NCBI RefSeq assembly: GCF_016306625.1
Contig: NZ_JACOII010000042.1
Span: 1 to 64,000, forward strand
From: Xenorhabdus lircayensis
Lineage (GTDB): Bacteria; Pseudomonadota; Gammaproteobacteria; Enterobacterales; Enterobacteriaceae
Direction: 5' to 3'
Length of the DNA stretch: 64,000 nucleotides
Both the position numbers and the translations under genes were made by a program. The notes under the pieces are model-generated. The model saw only the letters and a program-made list of their open reading frames with translations, did no database searches and had not been told where the DNA came from. Of this stretch, positions 52,188 to 62,378 are shown one piece after another. Within the stretch, counting starts at the first letter, position 1; every line of letters begins with the position of its first letter.

Positions 52188-54353
52188 ATGGACGTTTCTT
52201 ATCTGCTCGAAAGCCTGAATGATAAACAACGCGACGCGGTCGCGGCATCCCGCAGTAATATGCTGGTGCTGGCTGGTGCCGGCAGTGGTAAAACGCGCGT
52301 ACTGGTTCACCGCATCGCTTGGTTACTGTCAGTTGAAAATGCCTCATCGTTTTCCATCATGGCGGTAACGTTTACCAATAAAGCCGCCGCTGAGATGCGT
52401 CACCGAATTGAAAACCTGATTGGCACCAGTCAGGGCGGAATGTGGATCGGCACGTTCCATAGCCTCGCTCACCGTTTGCTCCGAGCTCACCACCTTGATG
52501 CGAACTTGCCGCAGGATTTTCAGATCCTCGATAGCGAAGATCAGCACCGCCTAATCAAACGCATCATCAAAGCGATGAATCTGGATGACAAACAGTGGCC
52601 AGCCCGTCAGGGTATGTGGTACATCAATGGCAAAAAAGATGAAGGTTTGCGCCCGCAACACATCGAAAGCTATGGTAATCCGGTAGAAGCGACCTGGCTA
52701 AAAATCTACCAAGCCTATCAGGAAGCGTGTGATCGCGCAGGGTTGGTGGATTTTGCGGAATTGCTACTACGCGCTCATGAACTCTGGTTGAACAAGCCAC
52801 AGATCCTGCAACATTATCGCGAACGTTTTACCAATATTCTGGTAGATGAATTTCAGGACACTAACAGCATTCAATACGCTTGGATTCGTTGGCTGGCTGG
52901 TGATAGCGGCAAGGTGATGATTGTTGGGGATGATGACCAGTCCATTTACGGCTGGCGTGGCGCACAGGTGGAAAATATCCAACGTTTCCTCAAAGATTTT
53001 CCGGGAGCGGAAACGATCCGTTTGGAGCAGAATTACCGCTCCACCAGCAATATCCTCAAAGCTGCCAACGCCTTAATCGCTCATAACAGTGATCGCTTGG
53101 GCAAAAATTTGTGGACAGAAGGGAGCGAAGGCGAGCCGATTTCACTGTACTGCGCCTTCAATGAGCTGGATGAATCGCGCTATGTTGTCGGCCGTATCAA
53201 GCATTGGCTGGATAACGGCGGTGCTCTGAAAGAGTGTGCAATCCTGTATCGCAGCAATGCCCAGTCCCGTGTACTGGAAGAAGCCTTGTTACAGGTCTCC
53301 ATGCCTTACCGCATTTATGGCGGCCAGCGTTTCTTCGAACGTCAGGAAATCAAAGATGCCTTATCCTACCTGCGTTTGGTGGCAAACCGTCATGATGATG
53401 CTGCTTTTGAGCGCGTGGTGAATACACCGACACGCGGCATTGGCGACAGAACGCTTGATGTCGTGCGCCAAGTGGCACGTGATCAGCAAAAAACTTTATG
53501 GGAAAGCAGCCAGTTACTGATTCAGGAAAAAGTGCTGGCAGGGCGGGCAGCATCGGCATTGCAGCGTTTCATTGAATTGATTGAGGCACTGGAAACGGAA
53601 ACTCAGGAGATGCCGATGCATGTGCAGACCGATCGCATTATCCGCGATTCTGGCCTATGGGCGATGTATCAGCAGGAAAAAGGCGAAAAAGCACAGGCAC
53701 GTATCGAAAACCTTGAAGAATTGGTCACGGCGACCCGTCAATTCAGCTATCAGGATGAAGACGAAAACCTGATGCCATTGCAAGCCTTCCTTTCTCATGC
53801 GGCGCTTGAATCAGGGGAAGGTCAGGCGGATGCCTATCAGGATGCCGTACAATTGATGACATTGCACTCGGCGAAAGGTTTGGAATTCCCGCAAGTCTTT
53901 ATCGTGGGCGTGGAAGAGGGCATGTTCCCGAGTCAAATGTCCATTGAAGAAGGTGGACGATTGGAAGAAGAGCGTCGCTTGGCCTATGTAGGTGTCACAA
54001 GGGCGATGAAAAAACTGACGCTGACTTATGCTGAAAGTCGTCGCTTATATGGTAAGGAAGTGCATCACCGCCCATCTCGTTTTATTGGAGAATTGCCGAC
54101 AGAGTGCGTGGCGGAAGTTCGCCTGCGAGCTACGGTATCCCGTCCGGTCAGTCATAAACGGCTGGGCACACCCATTAGCGCCAGCGACAGTGGTTATGCT
54201 CTTGGGCAGCGTGTACGCCATCCCAAATTTGGGGAGGGGACGATTATCAATATAGAAGGCAGTGGGGAACATTGCCGCTTGCAAATCGCGTTTCAGGGTG
54301 AAGGCATCAAGTGGCTGGTGGCTGCTTATGCCAGACTCGAAACGGGCCAATAA
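52188..54353 (+). CDS. uvrD: DNA helicase II (UvrD)
   Basis: 721-residue SF1A 3'-5' helicase (E. coli 720) for nucleotide excision and mismatch repair. Walker A is AGAGSGKT at residues 29-36, followed by [44 protein letters not shown] and [14 protein letters not shown]. The C-terminal Tudor-like region is GQRVRHPKFGEGTIINIEGS. The start at 52188 (MDVSYLLESLND) matches E. coli. The ATG at 52161 overlaps the LexA box and is rejected. Confidence 0.98.
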   Translation: MDVSYLLESLNDKQRDAVAASRSNMLVLAGAGSGKTRVLVHRIAWLLSVENASSFSIMAVTFTNKAAAEMRHRIENLIGTSQGGMWIGTFHSLAHRLLRAHHLDANLPQDFQILDSEDQHRLIKRIIKAMNLDDKQWPARQGMWYINGKKDEGLRPQHIESYGNPVEATWLKIYQAYQEACDRAGLVDFAELLLRAHELWLNKPQILQHYRERFTNILVDEFQDTNSIQYAWIRWLAGDSGKVMIVGDDDQSIYGWRGAQVENIQRFLKDFPGAETIRLEQNYRSTSNILKAANALIAHNSDRLGKNLWTEGSEGEPISLYCAFNELDESRYVVGRIKHWLDNGGALKECAILYRSNAQSRVLEEALLQVSMPYRIYGGQRFFERQEIKDALSYLRLVANRHDDAAFERVVNTPTRGIGDRTLDVVRQVARDQQKTLWESSQLLIQEKVLAGRAASALQRFIELIEALETETQEMPMHVQTDRIIRDSGLWAMYQQEKGEKAQARIENLEELVTATRQFSYQDEDENLMPLQAFLSHAALESGEGQADAYQDAVQLMTLHSAKGLEFPQVFIVGVEEGMFPSQMSIEEGGRLEEERRLAYVGVTRAMKKLTLTYAESRRLYGKEVHHRPSRFIGELPTECVAEVRLRATVSRPVSHKRLGTPISASDSGYALGQRVRHPKFGEGTIINIEGSGEHCRLQIAFQGEGIKWLVAAYARLETGQ

Positions 54354-54441
54354 TCCGGTTGAATGTTGACAGGCTTTTTCTTCTAAGCGTAACATTCGCG
54401 CCTTACGATAAACGTAGGGAGTATAAGGAGACTTATGGTAC

Positions 54442-55392
54442 ATGCTGAACGCATTTAAATTAGAGAATAATCGCCTGCTCCGTCTTGAACTTGAAGAAGG
54501 TGATCAGTTATCTGACTCCATGTGGGTAGATTTAGTTGGATTGGGGGATGACGATCGTCTCCGTGTCCAGAATGAGCTGGGACAAGTCTTGGCGACCCGC
54601 ACTGAATTGGATGACATCGAGGCATCGGCGCGTTTTTTTGAAGATGAAGATGGTATGCACGTCCACTCATTCTTCTACTTTGAAGATGCCGAAGACCATG
54701 CTGGCAATTCGACAGTCGCATTTACCATTCGTGACGGTCGTCTCTACACATTGCGAGAGCGTGAACTCCCTGCATTTCGATTGTATCGAATGCGTGCCCG
54801 TAATCAGACGCTGATTGACGGGAATGCCTATGAACTACTGATGGACTTGTTCGAAACAAAAATCGAACAGTTGGCTGACGTCATTGAAAACATTTACAGC
54901 GTGCTGGAATCTTTGAGTCGAGTCATTATGGAAGGCAAACAGGGAGATGAATTTGATTCCGCCTTGTCTAACCTTGCGGAGCAGGAAGACATTGGCTGGA
55001 AAGTCCGTTTGTGTCTGATGGATAGCCAGCGCGCCCTGAACTTCCTCGTGCGCCGTGCCCGACTGCCGGCAAATCAGCTTGAACAGGCACGTGAAATTCT
55101 GCGGGATATCGAATCCCTGCTGCCGCACAACGAATCCCTGTTCCAGAAAGTTAACTTTTTGATGCAGGCGGCGATGGGCTTTATCAATATCGAACAGAGC
55201 CGCATTATCAAAATCTTCTCCGTTGTTTCCGTGGTATTTCTGCCGCCAACGCTGGTGGCATCCAGTTATGGTATGAACTTCAAATTCATGCCGGAACTCA
55301 ACTGGACATTCGGCTATCCTGCCGCCATCGGTCTGATGATTGCCGCCGGGCTGGCACCTTATCTCTATTTCAAGCGGAAAAACTGGCTGTAG
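54442..55392 (+). CDS. corA: Magnesium/cobalt channel CorA
   Basis: 316-residue pentameric Mg2+ channel (E. coli length 316). A large cytoplasmic N domain is followed by two C-terminal helices with the selectivity motif YGMNF at the end of the first, and MPEL in the loop. It begins [17 protein letters not shown]. The GGAG at 54427-54430 is 11 bases upstream of this ATG but only four from another ATG (54435) that would give the seven-residue MVHAERI, ending inside corA in another frame. Confidence 0.97.
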   Translation: MLNAFKLENNRLLRLELEEGDQLSDSMWVDLVGLGDDDRLRVQNELGQVLATRTELDDIEASARFFEDEDGMHVHSFFYFEDAEDHAGNSTVAFTIRDGRLYTLRERELPAFRLYRMRARNQTLIDGNAYELLMDLFETKIEQLADVIENIYSVLESLSRVIMEGKQGDEFDSALSNLAEQEDIGWKVRLCLMDSQRALNFLVRRARLPANQLEQAREILRDIESLLPHNESLFQKVNFLMQAAMGFINIEQSRIIKIFSVVSVVFLPPTLVASSYGMNFKFMPELNWTFGYPAAIGLMIAAGLAPYLYFKRKNWL

Positions 55393-55461
55393 TTGTTAGC
55401 TAGTTGGTTTAATAGCTTGCAGAATCAATTAGTTTGGAAGACTTTTAGAGAAGAGAAATCC

Positions 55462-55479
55462 CCGCCCATTAGTGGGCGG
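55462..55479. terminator. Hairpin between convergent corA and rarD
   Basis: Perfect 7-bp stem CCGCCCA (55462-55468) / TGGGCGG (55473-55479) with loop TTAG. Neither flank has a long T-run (GGGGATTTCTCTT on the minus side), so this is probably a weak bidirectional terminator. Confidence 0.5.
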
Positions 55480-55492
55480 AGGGATAACTTGG

Positions 55493-56383
55493 CTACTTGC
55501 GCAAGCGGCGCTGAGTATAAAGGGCATCCAGCGTAAACAGGATCAATGCACCCCAGATAAAGCCAAATGTGATCAAATGATCTGGGCCAATTTGCTCACC
55601 ATAAACCAACGTTGCCAGCAGGAACATCAGTGTTGGGCCAAGATACTGGAAAAAGCCCAGCGTAGACAAACGCAGATGTGCGGCAGCCGCGGTAAAGAGC
55701 AGCAGCGGCACAGTGGTAATAATACCGGCAGCGATTAACAACATATTAAGGGATAACGTATTATCCAGCATATTGCTGGTTGGGCTATGGGTGAAGAACA
55801 GCAGATACGTCAAGGCGACCGGAAATACCCAGATAGTCTCAATCAACATACCGGTTTGCGCATCCACTCCCAACTTCTTGCGGATCAGCCCATAGAGTGC
55901 GAATGTTGTTGCCAAGTACAAGCCAATCACAGGTATAGAACCAAATTGCCATAGCTGGATCAGTACACCCGTGAATGCCAGCCCTACTGCAACCCACTGC
56001 ATACGGCGGAAGCGTTCGCTAAGGAACATCATGCCAAACAGCACACTCACCAGTGGGCTAATAAAATACCCAAGACTCGCTTCCAGTAGATGGTTATTAT
56101 TGACCGCCCAAATATAAGTCAGCCAGTTACTGGCAATGGTGAAAGCGGTGATACCTAGCAGCAGCAGCGTTTTCGGCTGGCGAATGACCACCGAAACTTG
56201 ACGCCAGTGACGAGTTACCGTCAACATCAATACCATAAAGAGCACTGACCAGATAACACGGTGCGACACGATTTCATCGGGAGGCACTTGTTGTATGGTT
56301 TTGAAGTAGATGGGTGCGAATCCCCAAATAAGATAAGCCCCCAAGGCATACAAGATACCTTTGGCAGTCTGTTGGTTATTCAT
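55493..56383 (-). CDS. rarD: EamA-family permease RarD
   Basis: 296-residue ten-helix EamA/DMT transporter. It matches E. coli RarD over long stretches (EASLGYFISPLVSVLFGMMF, then LSERFRRMQWVAVG; RLSTLGFFQYLGPTLMFLLA). The substrate is unknown. The name comes from a chloramphenicol-sensitivity phenotype in related bacteria. Convergent with corA. Confidence 0.93.
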   Translation of the reverse strand: MNNQQTAKGILYALGAYLIWGFAPIYFKTIQQVPPDEIVSHRVIWSVLFMVLMLTVTRHWRQVSVVIRQPKTLLLLGITAFTIASNWLTYIWAVNNNHLLEASLGYFISPLVSVLFGMMFLSERFRRMQWVAVGLAFTGVLIQLWQFGSIPVIGLYLATTFALYGLIRKKLGVDAQTGMLIETIWVFPVALTYLLFFTHSPTSNMLDNTLSLNMLLIAAGIITTVPLLLFTAAAAHLRLSTLGFFQYLGPTLMFLLATLVYGEQIGPDHLITFGFIWGALILFTLDALYTQRRLRK

Positions 56384-56562
56384 AATATCCTTGAATTTTT
56401 AGAGAGTTAAGAAGAGATGTGAGAGTGTTAGCCCATATACAATGTGGCATCGGGGTGAATGATTTACAAGGTATTAATGACGTAATGAATAAATAAAATT
56501 TTGCTTCTCATATAAATCGATTTTTATTCTGTATTGTTATTAATATTTGAAGTAATTATCTA

Positions 56563-57245
56563 TTAACGTGTGTTTTTACTTGTCATTAATACCAAAAAAG
56601 TTGTTTTTAGCGATAGGCTAAAAAATAATCTGATAAGGCTGGGCGAGTGATGCGTATACGTTTGATTGAGCACAATTTTGAAACCATGCACAAAAATTGC
56701 TGGTAATGAATTGAAAGAGGCTAATCCAGAAAAGAAGACACAATATTGGGCAATGTCTTTAGGTGTCCAATATATATTTTTGGCATAACCTATTCTTTGA
56801 ATTGGATTTAATAAACTCCCCACCCCACCTGATTTTAATATTTTGGCAACCACTGTTGAGCAATTTTTATATATTACGTTGTAAGTGGGAGCAAAGCGTA
56901 AGTTTCCATACATTTTCCCATTATACATTTCATTATTTTTATTTTCTCTTATTGCTGATATTACAAAAACAACAGAAAAACCTTCCCCTTTAAATGATTT
57001 TTCATAATGAAGTAAAGTCTTACCAAGGTTATTCTATTTTATAGAGATCTCATCTAACACAGTATTAGTTATGCTGTAATTTTTATTAACTTCCGCATAT
57101 AGTTGACTAAATAAAATTTTTATTAATTACACTTTCTTTTGGGTTATCACTTTTTTGATTACCATCAGGAATTGCGGATTCAAATTGCAAAAAGGGAATG
57201 TGTTTTGCTGGCACATTCCTTAATTTTGAGTCTGTATTTCGGGGA
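56563..57245 (-). pseudogene. Decayed gene of unknown family
   Basis: A 121-residue frame (56928-56563) contains YNVIYKNCSTVVAKILKSGG and looks like the C-terminal part of a longer protein. Reading upstream, the same frame stays open through EKSFKGEGFSVVFVISAIRE with no start codon, crosses an in-frame TAG (57036-57034), and continues as SQLYAEVNKNYSITNTVLDE. A frameshift in the A/T run at about 57107-57125 then joins another frame with RNVPAKHIPFLQFESAIPDG and NQKSDNPKESVINK. This is one coding sequence broken by one frameshift and one nonsense codon. The NCS...GG pattern recalls cysteine-hydrolase-like domains, but I do not recognise the family. E. coli has no gene here. Confidence 0.6.
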
Positions 57246-57271
57246 TTAGTGTTTAGAACTAATAAAAAACA

Positions 57272-57757
57272 TCAACCAACCAAATAAGTCCCCATCGCGC
57301 TGGCGATATGCACTTGTTTTTCATTATGCAGTTCAATCCTGGCGACAGAGACTTTATTGCCACTGCGAACAATACTGCAACTGGCGGTAAACACTTCGCC
57401 ACGTCCGGGACGCAGGTAATCCACGCGCAAATCAATAGTGCCCAGTGTTGGCAGACGCTTTTGCATCTCTGCAATTGTGAGTGTTTCCAGTGTGATCAGG
57501 GAATTGCCCGCACAAACCAGCCCGCCGGCAACATCCAGTATGGAAGCGATTGCTCCACCATGCAGAATTTTCTGAGCTATATTACCGACCAACTTTTCTT
57601 GATTACGAAATTGTAGTTCTGCGTAGTCTTGTTCGAAGCGGAGTAACTCGAGTCCCAGAAATCGGTTGAATGGCATATGATAAACAAAGACTTCGCCGAT
57701 AAATTTACGGGCTTCTTCTGGTGTTAATGTTATGTCCAATTGCTGCATATTTTCCAT
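57272..57757 (-). CDS. yigI: PaaI-like hotdog acyl-CoA thioesterase YigI
   Basis: 161-residue single hotdog-domain protein, similar to E. coli YigI throughout ([56 protein letters not shown]). The family hydrolyses acyl-CoA. The E. coli protein has been reported to act on medium/long-chain acyl-CoA. It is intact although both flanking intervals carry gene remains. Confidence 0.92.
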   Translation of the reverse strand: MENMQQLDITLTPEEARKFIGEVFVYHMPFNRFLGLELLRFEQDYAELQFRNQEKLVGNIAQKILHGGAIASILDVAGGLVCAGNSLITLETLTIAEMQKRLPTLGTIDLRVDYLRPGRGEVFTASCSIVRSGNKVSVARIELHNEKQVHIASAMGTYLVG

Positions 57758-57977
57758 TGTGGGTTTCCTGATAATGAAAAAGTAAAACGGCTAATATTTA
57801 ATGGATCTTTATAGTTAATAACTTGTTAAGTTTATGCTTTTATCATCGGCCTTGCCAGTCTGTGAAGCGCTTCGAAAAACGATTCATTGAAAAAAACGGA
57901 CTATAAAAAATAACCATGTAGCGTGTAGAATAAGTGGTAATTTTTATCTTGGAACTATCACAATAGGGAAGCCAGCA

Positions 57978-58224
57978 ATGCGTTTGTTATGGTAATTACT
58001 GGTTATCACTTGTTTATTATCGCCACGGATTTATGGTGCCAATATTAATGGACGGGCAATCCATAGCTACGATTGGGTAGATCATGGTGGCAGCTCAGTA
58101 AGATCCCCGTTCTGTGAAATGAATGATGAGCCACAATGCTTTCTGGCATGGCGAATCGATGATTGATTACAATTTCAAGCTGGCTTGTTTTGGTATCGGT
58201 GTCATGCTGAATGATATGCTGTAA
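57978..58224 (+). pseudogene. pldA: Relic of outer-membrane phospholipase A (pldA)
   Basis: At the exact pldA position between yigI and recQ. From ATG 57978 one frame reads MRLLW, a TAA (57993-57995), then LLVITCLLSPRIYGANI, like a signal peptide. It goes on to HSYDWVDHGG (E. coli ASYDWAENAR) and SPFCEMNDEPQCFLAW (E. coli SPFRETNYEPQLFLGF). In the +1 frame, GESMIDYNFKLACFGIGVML, then ND and stop, match the E. coli end GESLIDYNFNQTRVGVGVML. Most of the barrel, including the catalytic His-Ser region, is deleted. About 247 of the usual 870 bases remain. Confidence 0.88.
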
Positions 58225-58338
58225 TTACTCTAGCAGTGAGATAGCATAATATACAGGCGCTTGGATCGCGTTTGTATTTTTTTACAGCCTGTTTTTTAGG
58301 TTTTTTCAAGGATTAGCTTTTAACGATTGAGGAAAGGC

Positions 58339-60156
58339 GTGTCTACCGCAGAACTCATCAGCACGGCATCGCTGGCTGAACAAGCATTACGAAAAACATT
58401 CGGATACCATCAATTTCGTCTGGGGCAGCAGCAGGTTATCGACGCCGTCCTTGATGGACGCGATTGTCTGGTGATCATGCCAACGGGAGGCGGTAAATCG
58501 CTGTGTTACCAGATCCCGGCACTGGTTAAAAATGGGCTGACATTGGTCGTTTCTCCATTGATTTCACTGATGAAAGATCAGGTTGATCAGTTGCGGGCGA
58601 ATGGTGTAGAAGCGGAATGCCTCAACTCAACCCAAAGCCGTGAACAGCAATTTGATATTATTCAACGTTGCCGTCAGGGGAGCATTAAACTGCTCTATAT
58701 TGCCCCTGAGCGATTAGTGACGGATAACTTCCTTGATCAGTTTCACGATTGGCAGCCTGTTTTACTGGCTGTCGATGAAGCTCACTGTATTTCTCAGTGG
58801 GGGCATGATTTTCGCCCAGAATATCGAGCGCTAGGGCAGCTTCGTCGCCGATTCCCCGGTCTTCCTGTGATTGCTTTGACGGCTACGGCGGATAAAACCA
58901 CTCGTCAGGATATTGTGCGCTTGTTGGAGCTGCACGAGCCAATTATTCATATCAGCAGTTTTGATCGTCCCAATATTCGCTATACGCTGGTAGAGAAATA
59001 TAAACCGCTCGATCAGCTCTGGTCATTTGTCCGTGGTCAGCAGGGAAAAAGCGGGATTATTTACTGTAACAGTCGCACCAAAGTGGAAGAAACGGCAGAG
59101 CGCCTGCAAAAGCGGGGATTAAGTGTTGCGCCTTATCACGCGGGGCTGGAAAACAACCAACGTACGTGGGTACAGGATGCCTTCCAGCGAGACGATTTGC
59201 AGGTGGTAGTGGCAACGGTTGCATTTGGTATGGGGATAAACAAACCCAACGTGCGCTTTGTCGTGCACTTTGATATTCCGCGCAATATCGAATCTTATTA
59301 TCAGGAAACGGGTCGAGCTGGGCGAGATGGCTTACCTGCTGAAGCAGTGCTATTTTACGATCCTGCGGATATGGCGTGGTTGCGCCGTTGTCTGGAAGAA
59401 AAACCCGCGGGTGAACAACAGGACATTGAACGGCACAAACTCAACGCCATGGGCGCATTTGCGGAGGCACAGACTTGCCGGCGTTTGGTACTGCTGAATT
59501 ATTTCGGTGAAAGCCGCCAGACAACCTGTAGTAACTGTGATATTTGCCTTGATCCACCTAAGCGTTACGACGGTCTGGTGGAAGCGCAGAAAGCATTATC
59601 CTGTATCTATCGCGTTGGACAACGCTTTGGGATTGTCTATATTGTAGAAGTACTGCGTGGTGCGAATAATCAACGCATTAGGGACTTTGGGCACGACAAA
59701 TTGCCGGTCTATGGCATCGGTAAAGAGCAGAGTCAGGAACATTGGATGAGCGTCTTGCGTCAGCTTATTCACCTGGGGCTGATTAGCCAAAATATTGCCA
59801 ATTACTCTGCGCTGCAACTGACGGAGGCGTCACGGCCTGTATTACGGGGCGAAGTGCCTTTACAACTTGCCGTACCACGTATCCAAAACCTAAAAAGCCG
59901 TAATCAGCAAAACAAAGCATACAGTGGGAATTATGATCGCAAATTATTTGCCAAATTGCGCAAGTTGCGTAAATCCATTGCTGATGAAAACAACATTCCA
60001 CCTTTTGTCGTTTTTAATGACGTCACGTTAATTGAGATGGCAGAACAGTGCCCGATCACACCGGATGAGCTTTTGCTGATTAATGGTGTTGGGCAGCGAA
60101 AACTGGAACGTTTTGGTGATGTGTTTATGGCGTTGATTCGCGATCACTTTGAATGA
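58339..60156 (+). CDS. recQ: ATP-dependent DNA helicase RecQ
   Basis: 605-residue RecQ helicase. Walker [47 protein letters not shown], the zinc-binding cysteines (CRRLVLL...CSNCDIC), the winged helix and a C-terminal HRDC domain ([20 protein letters not shown]) are present. It acts in RecF-pathway repair. The start chosen is GTG at 58339 ([11 protein letters not shown]), with GAGG six bases upstream. The TTG at 58327 would overlap that site. Confidence 0.96.
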   Translation: MSTAELISTASLAEQALRKTFGYHQFRLGQQQVIDAVLDGRDCLVIMPTGGGKSLCYQIPALVKNGLTLVVSPLISLMKDQVDQLRANGVEAECLNSTQSREQQFDIIQRCRQGSIKLLYIAPERLVTDNFLDQFHDWQPVLLAVDEAHCISQWGHDFRPEYRALGQLRRRFPGLPVIALTATADKTTRQDIVRLLELHEPIIHISSFDRPNIRYTLVEKYKPLDQLWSFVRGQQGKSGIIYCNSRTKVEETAERLQKRGLSVAPYHAGLENNQRTWVQDAFQRDDLQVVVATVAFGMGINKPNVRFVVHFDIPRNIESYYQETGRAGRDGLPAEAVLFYDPADMAWLRRCLEEKPAGEQQDIERHKLNAMGAFAEAQTCRRLVLLNYFGESRQTTCSNCDICLDPPKRYDGLVEAQKALSCIYRVGQRFGIVYIVEVLRGANNQRIRDFGHDKLPVYGIGKEQSQEHWMSVLRQLIHLGLISQNIANYSALQLTEASRPVLRGEVPLQLAVPRIQNLKSRNQQNKAYSGNYDRKLFAKLRKLRKSIADENNIPPFVVFNDVTLIEMAEQCPITPDELLLINGVGQRKLERFGDVFMALIRDHFE

Positions 60157-60190
60157 TTTGAATAACCGAAGGGTACTGATACCCAAAAGA

Positions 60191-60238
60191 TTTCGAGTTG
60201 CATCGCAGCCAACAAAGAGGCAACTTGAAAGCTGAAGG
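60191..60238. repeat. Short interspersed inverted repeat, copy B
   Basis: TTTCGAGTTG (60191-60200) pairs with CAACTTGAAA (60221-60230) with one mismatch, over a 20-base loop. The right 18 bases equal those of copy A at 37807-37824. It fills the recQ-pldB gap, where E. coli has rhtC and rhtB. Confidence 0.75.
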
Positions 60239-60257
60239 GGATAACAGAGGATGATGA

Positions 60258-61256
60258 ATGTCACCTGAGATATTGAAAGAAAGCTGGTTAAACCGCGAAC
60301 CTCAGTTCTCTGCCTTTACGAATGGATTATTACTGGATTTTTGGCGAACGAGGGAAGAACGGCAATTTATGGGAGTTGATGATGTTCCCATCCATTATGT
60401 TTCCTTTTGTTCTCCTCATCATGACAAAACACTCGTGATCTTGCCCGGCCGCAGTGAAAGCTATGTGAAATACCCTGAAGTGGCCTACGATTTTTACCAT
60501 TTGGGTTACGATATTTTTATCGTTGACCACCGTGGGCAGGGGCGTTCGGGGCGAATGTTGGATGATCGACAAAAAGGCCATGTTGAAGAGTTCGATCATT
60601 ATGTGGATGACTTAGCGACATTTGTTGAGCTGGAAGTGGCACTTCGTCAGTCTCATTGTTGTTACGCACTGGCTCATTCAATGGGCGGTGCGATCCTGAG
60701 TCGTTTTCTGTTGCGTCACCAAGAGCCGGTTTTTCGTGCGGTGGTACTCTGTGCACCGATGTTTGGTATCAACTTACCGATGCCCCGCTGGTTGGCTAAT
60801 TTTCTGGTTAATCAGGCGGAACCTCATGCTAAAAGACGTAACGCCTATGCACTATCAACGGGGCAATGGCAACCATCGCCTTATTATATCAATCTATTAA
60901 CGCACAGTTATGCCCGTTATCAGCGTTTCTTGCGTTATTATGCTGATTATCCTGAATTGCGCCTTGGCGGGCCAACTTACCATTGGATGCGGGAAAGTAT
61001 GCTAATGGGAGATAATTTGGTTGAAAATGCGGGTAAAATTCAGACTCCACTCATGGTTTTGCAAGCGAGTGAAGATAAGGTAGTTAGTAATCGGGAGCTA
61101 CTGGCTTTTTGCGAATCACGTCAAAAAGCGGGAACAGGAAAAAAAGAACAAAAACCTCTGGTTATCCAAGGGGCTCATCACGAAATCCTGTTCGAAAAAG
61201 ATGTATTACGGGCGCAGGCTCTCAATGCGATTTGTGATTTTTTTGACCAGCACTGA
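60258..61256 (+). CDS. pldB: Lysophospholipase L2
   Basis: 332-residue alpha/beta hydrolase (E. coli PldB 340), hydrolysing 2-acyl lysophospholipids at the inner membrane. The nucleophile elbow is AHSMGG, and upstream ILPGRSESYVKYPEVAYDFY, then VDHRGQGRSGR. The C-terminal His is in IQGAHHEILFEKD. It is intact, in contrast to pldA, its usual functional companion. The ATG has GAGGATG upstream. Confidence 0.94.
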   Translation: MSPEILKESWLNREPQFSAFTNGLLLDFWRTREERQFMGVDDVPIHYVSFCSPHHDKTLVILPGRSESYVKYPEVAYDFYHLGYDIFIVDHRGQGRSGRMLDDRQKGHVEEFDHYVDDLATFVELEVALRQSHCCYALAHSMGGAILSRFLLRHQEPVFRAVVLCAPMFGINLPMPRWLANFLVNQAEPHAKRRNAYALSTGQWQPSPYYINLLTHSYARYQRFLRYYADYPELRLGGPTYHWMRESMLMGDNLVENAGKIQTPLMVLQASEDKVVSNRELLAFCESRQKAGTGKKEQKPLVIQGAHHEILFEKDVLRAQALNAICDFFDQH

Positions 61257-61278
61257 TTTTAGTTTAGGAACTATAACC

Positions 61279-62079
61279 ATGTATCATGTTGTTGCTTCAG
61301 ACTTAGATGGAACATTGTTGTCTCCCGACCATAAATTAACGCCATATACGAAGGAAACGCTGAACTTGCTGACGGAGCAAGGGATTCATTTTATTTTTGC
61401 GACAGGGCGTCATCACATTGATGTGGGGCAGATCCGTGATGGATTGGGCATTGATGCTTATATGATCACTTCCAACGGAGCAAGAGTTCACAATACTCAG
61501 GATGAATTGGTATTCAGCCACAACTTATATCCTGAGATTGCTCATGATTTGTGCCTGTTGGAGTTTGATAACCCCGATGTCCTGACTAACTACTTCAATA
61601 ACGATGATTGGCTAATGAATCGTGAAGCACCTGAGCAGGAGGTGTTTTTTCAGGAGTCTGTTTTCCATTACCAGCTTTTCCAACGTGATAACTTTCCCAC
61701 AGATGGTGTGTGCAAGGTTTATTACACCAGTGATGATCATGATTATTTGGTGGATTTGGAAGAGAGAATCAAAGCGCACTGGGGAGAAAGAGTTAATGTC
61801 AGCTTTTCACTGAGAAATTGTCTGGAAGTGATGGCTGGTGGAGTCTCTAAAGGCCATGCACTGGAGCAGGTTTGCCAATCCATCGGATATCAATTGAGTG
61901 ACTGCATTGCTTTTGGCGATGGCATGAATGATCGGGAAATGTTGAGTGTGGTGGGCAAGGGCTGCATTATGCAGGGAGCACACCAGCGTTTGAAAGACAT
62001 TTTACCGGATATGGAAATCATTGGTTCTAATGTTGATGATGCAGTGACTTGTTATTTGCGGAAAATGTATCAAGTTTGA
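61279..62079 (+). CDS. yigL: Cof-type HAD phosphatase YigL
   Basis: 266-residue HAD-IIB sugar/pyridoxal-phosphate phosphatase. Motifs are VVASDLDGTLLSPDHKL, FATGRHH, and AFGDGMNDREML at the C terminus. The start at 61279 (MYHVVASD) is 22 bases after pldB. The longer ATG at 61201 lies inside pldB. In E. coli YigL dephosphorylates pyridoxal phosphate and phosphosugars, and is induced by SgrS under sugar-phosphate stress. I cannot see an SgrS pairing site in pldB by eye. Confidence 0.94.
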   Translation: MYHVVASDLDGTLLSPDHKLTPYTKETLNLLTEQGIHFIFATGRHHIDVGQIRDGLGIDAYMITSNGARVHNTQDELVFSHNLYPEIAHDLCLLEFDNPDVLTNYFNNDDWLMNREAPEQEVFFQESVFHYQLFQRDNFPTDGVCKVYYTSDDHDYLVDLEERIKAHWGERVNVSFSLRNCLEVMAGGVSKGHALEQVCQSIGYQLSDCIAFGDGMNDREMLSVVGKGCIMQGAHQRLKDILPDMEIIGSNVDDAVTCYLRKMYQV

Positions 62080-62106
62080 TAGTAATAATTTGAATCGTCG
62101 ATTGAA

Positions 62107-62136
62107 AACAGTATCCGATGGGATGCTGTTTTTTTA
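62107..62136 (+). terminator. Terminator after yigL
   Basis: Stem AACAGTATCC (62107-62116) / GGATGCTGTT (with one G-T pair), loop GATG, then seven T. Confidence 0.85.
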
Positions 62137-62378
62137 TATTTAATGTTAATAATGATATTCTTTATTTGTGTTTTTTATATAAGTTGGTTTTTGTGTTTTG
62201 AAATTTAATTTAATTTTTTCTTTACTATCTCTTATTTATCCACCAAAATTTCGTGTTCAAAAAGCGTTCTGCTGAGGTGATTGAATCGGTGATTTCATTA
62301 AAAAACATTTATTTTTAATAGGTTGGATTATATTGTTCTAATTGGTTACAATTTCATTCTTCCAAATAAAAGGTTAAA

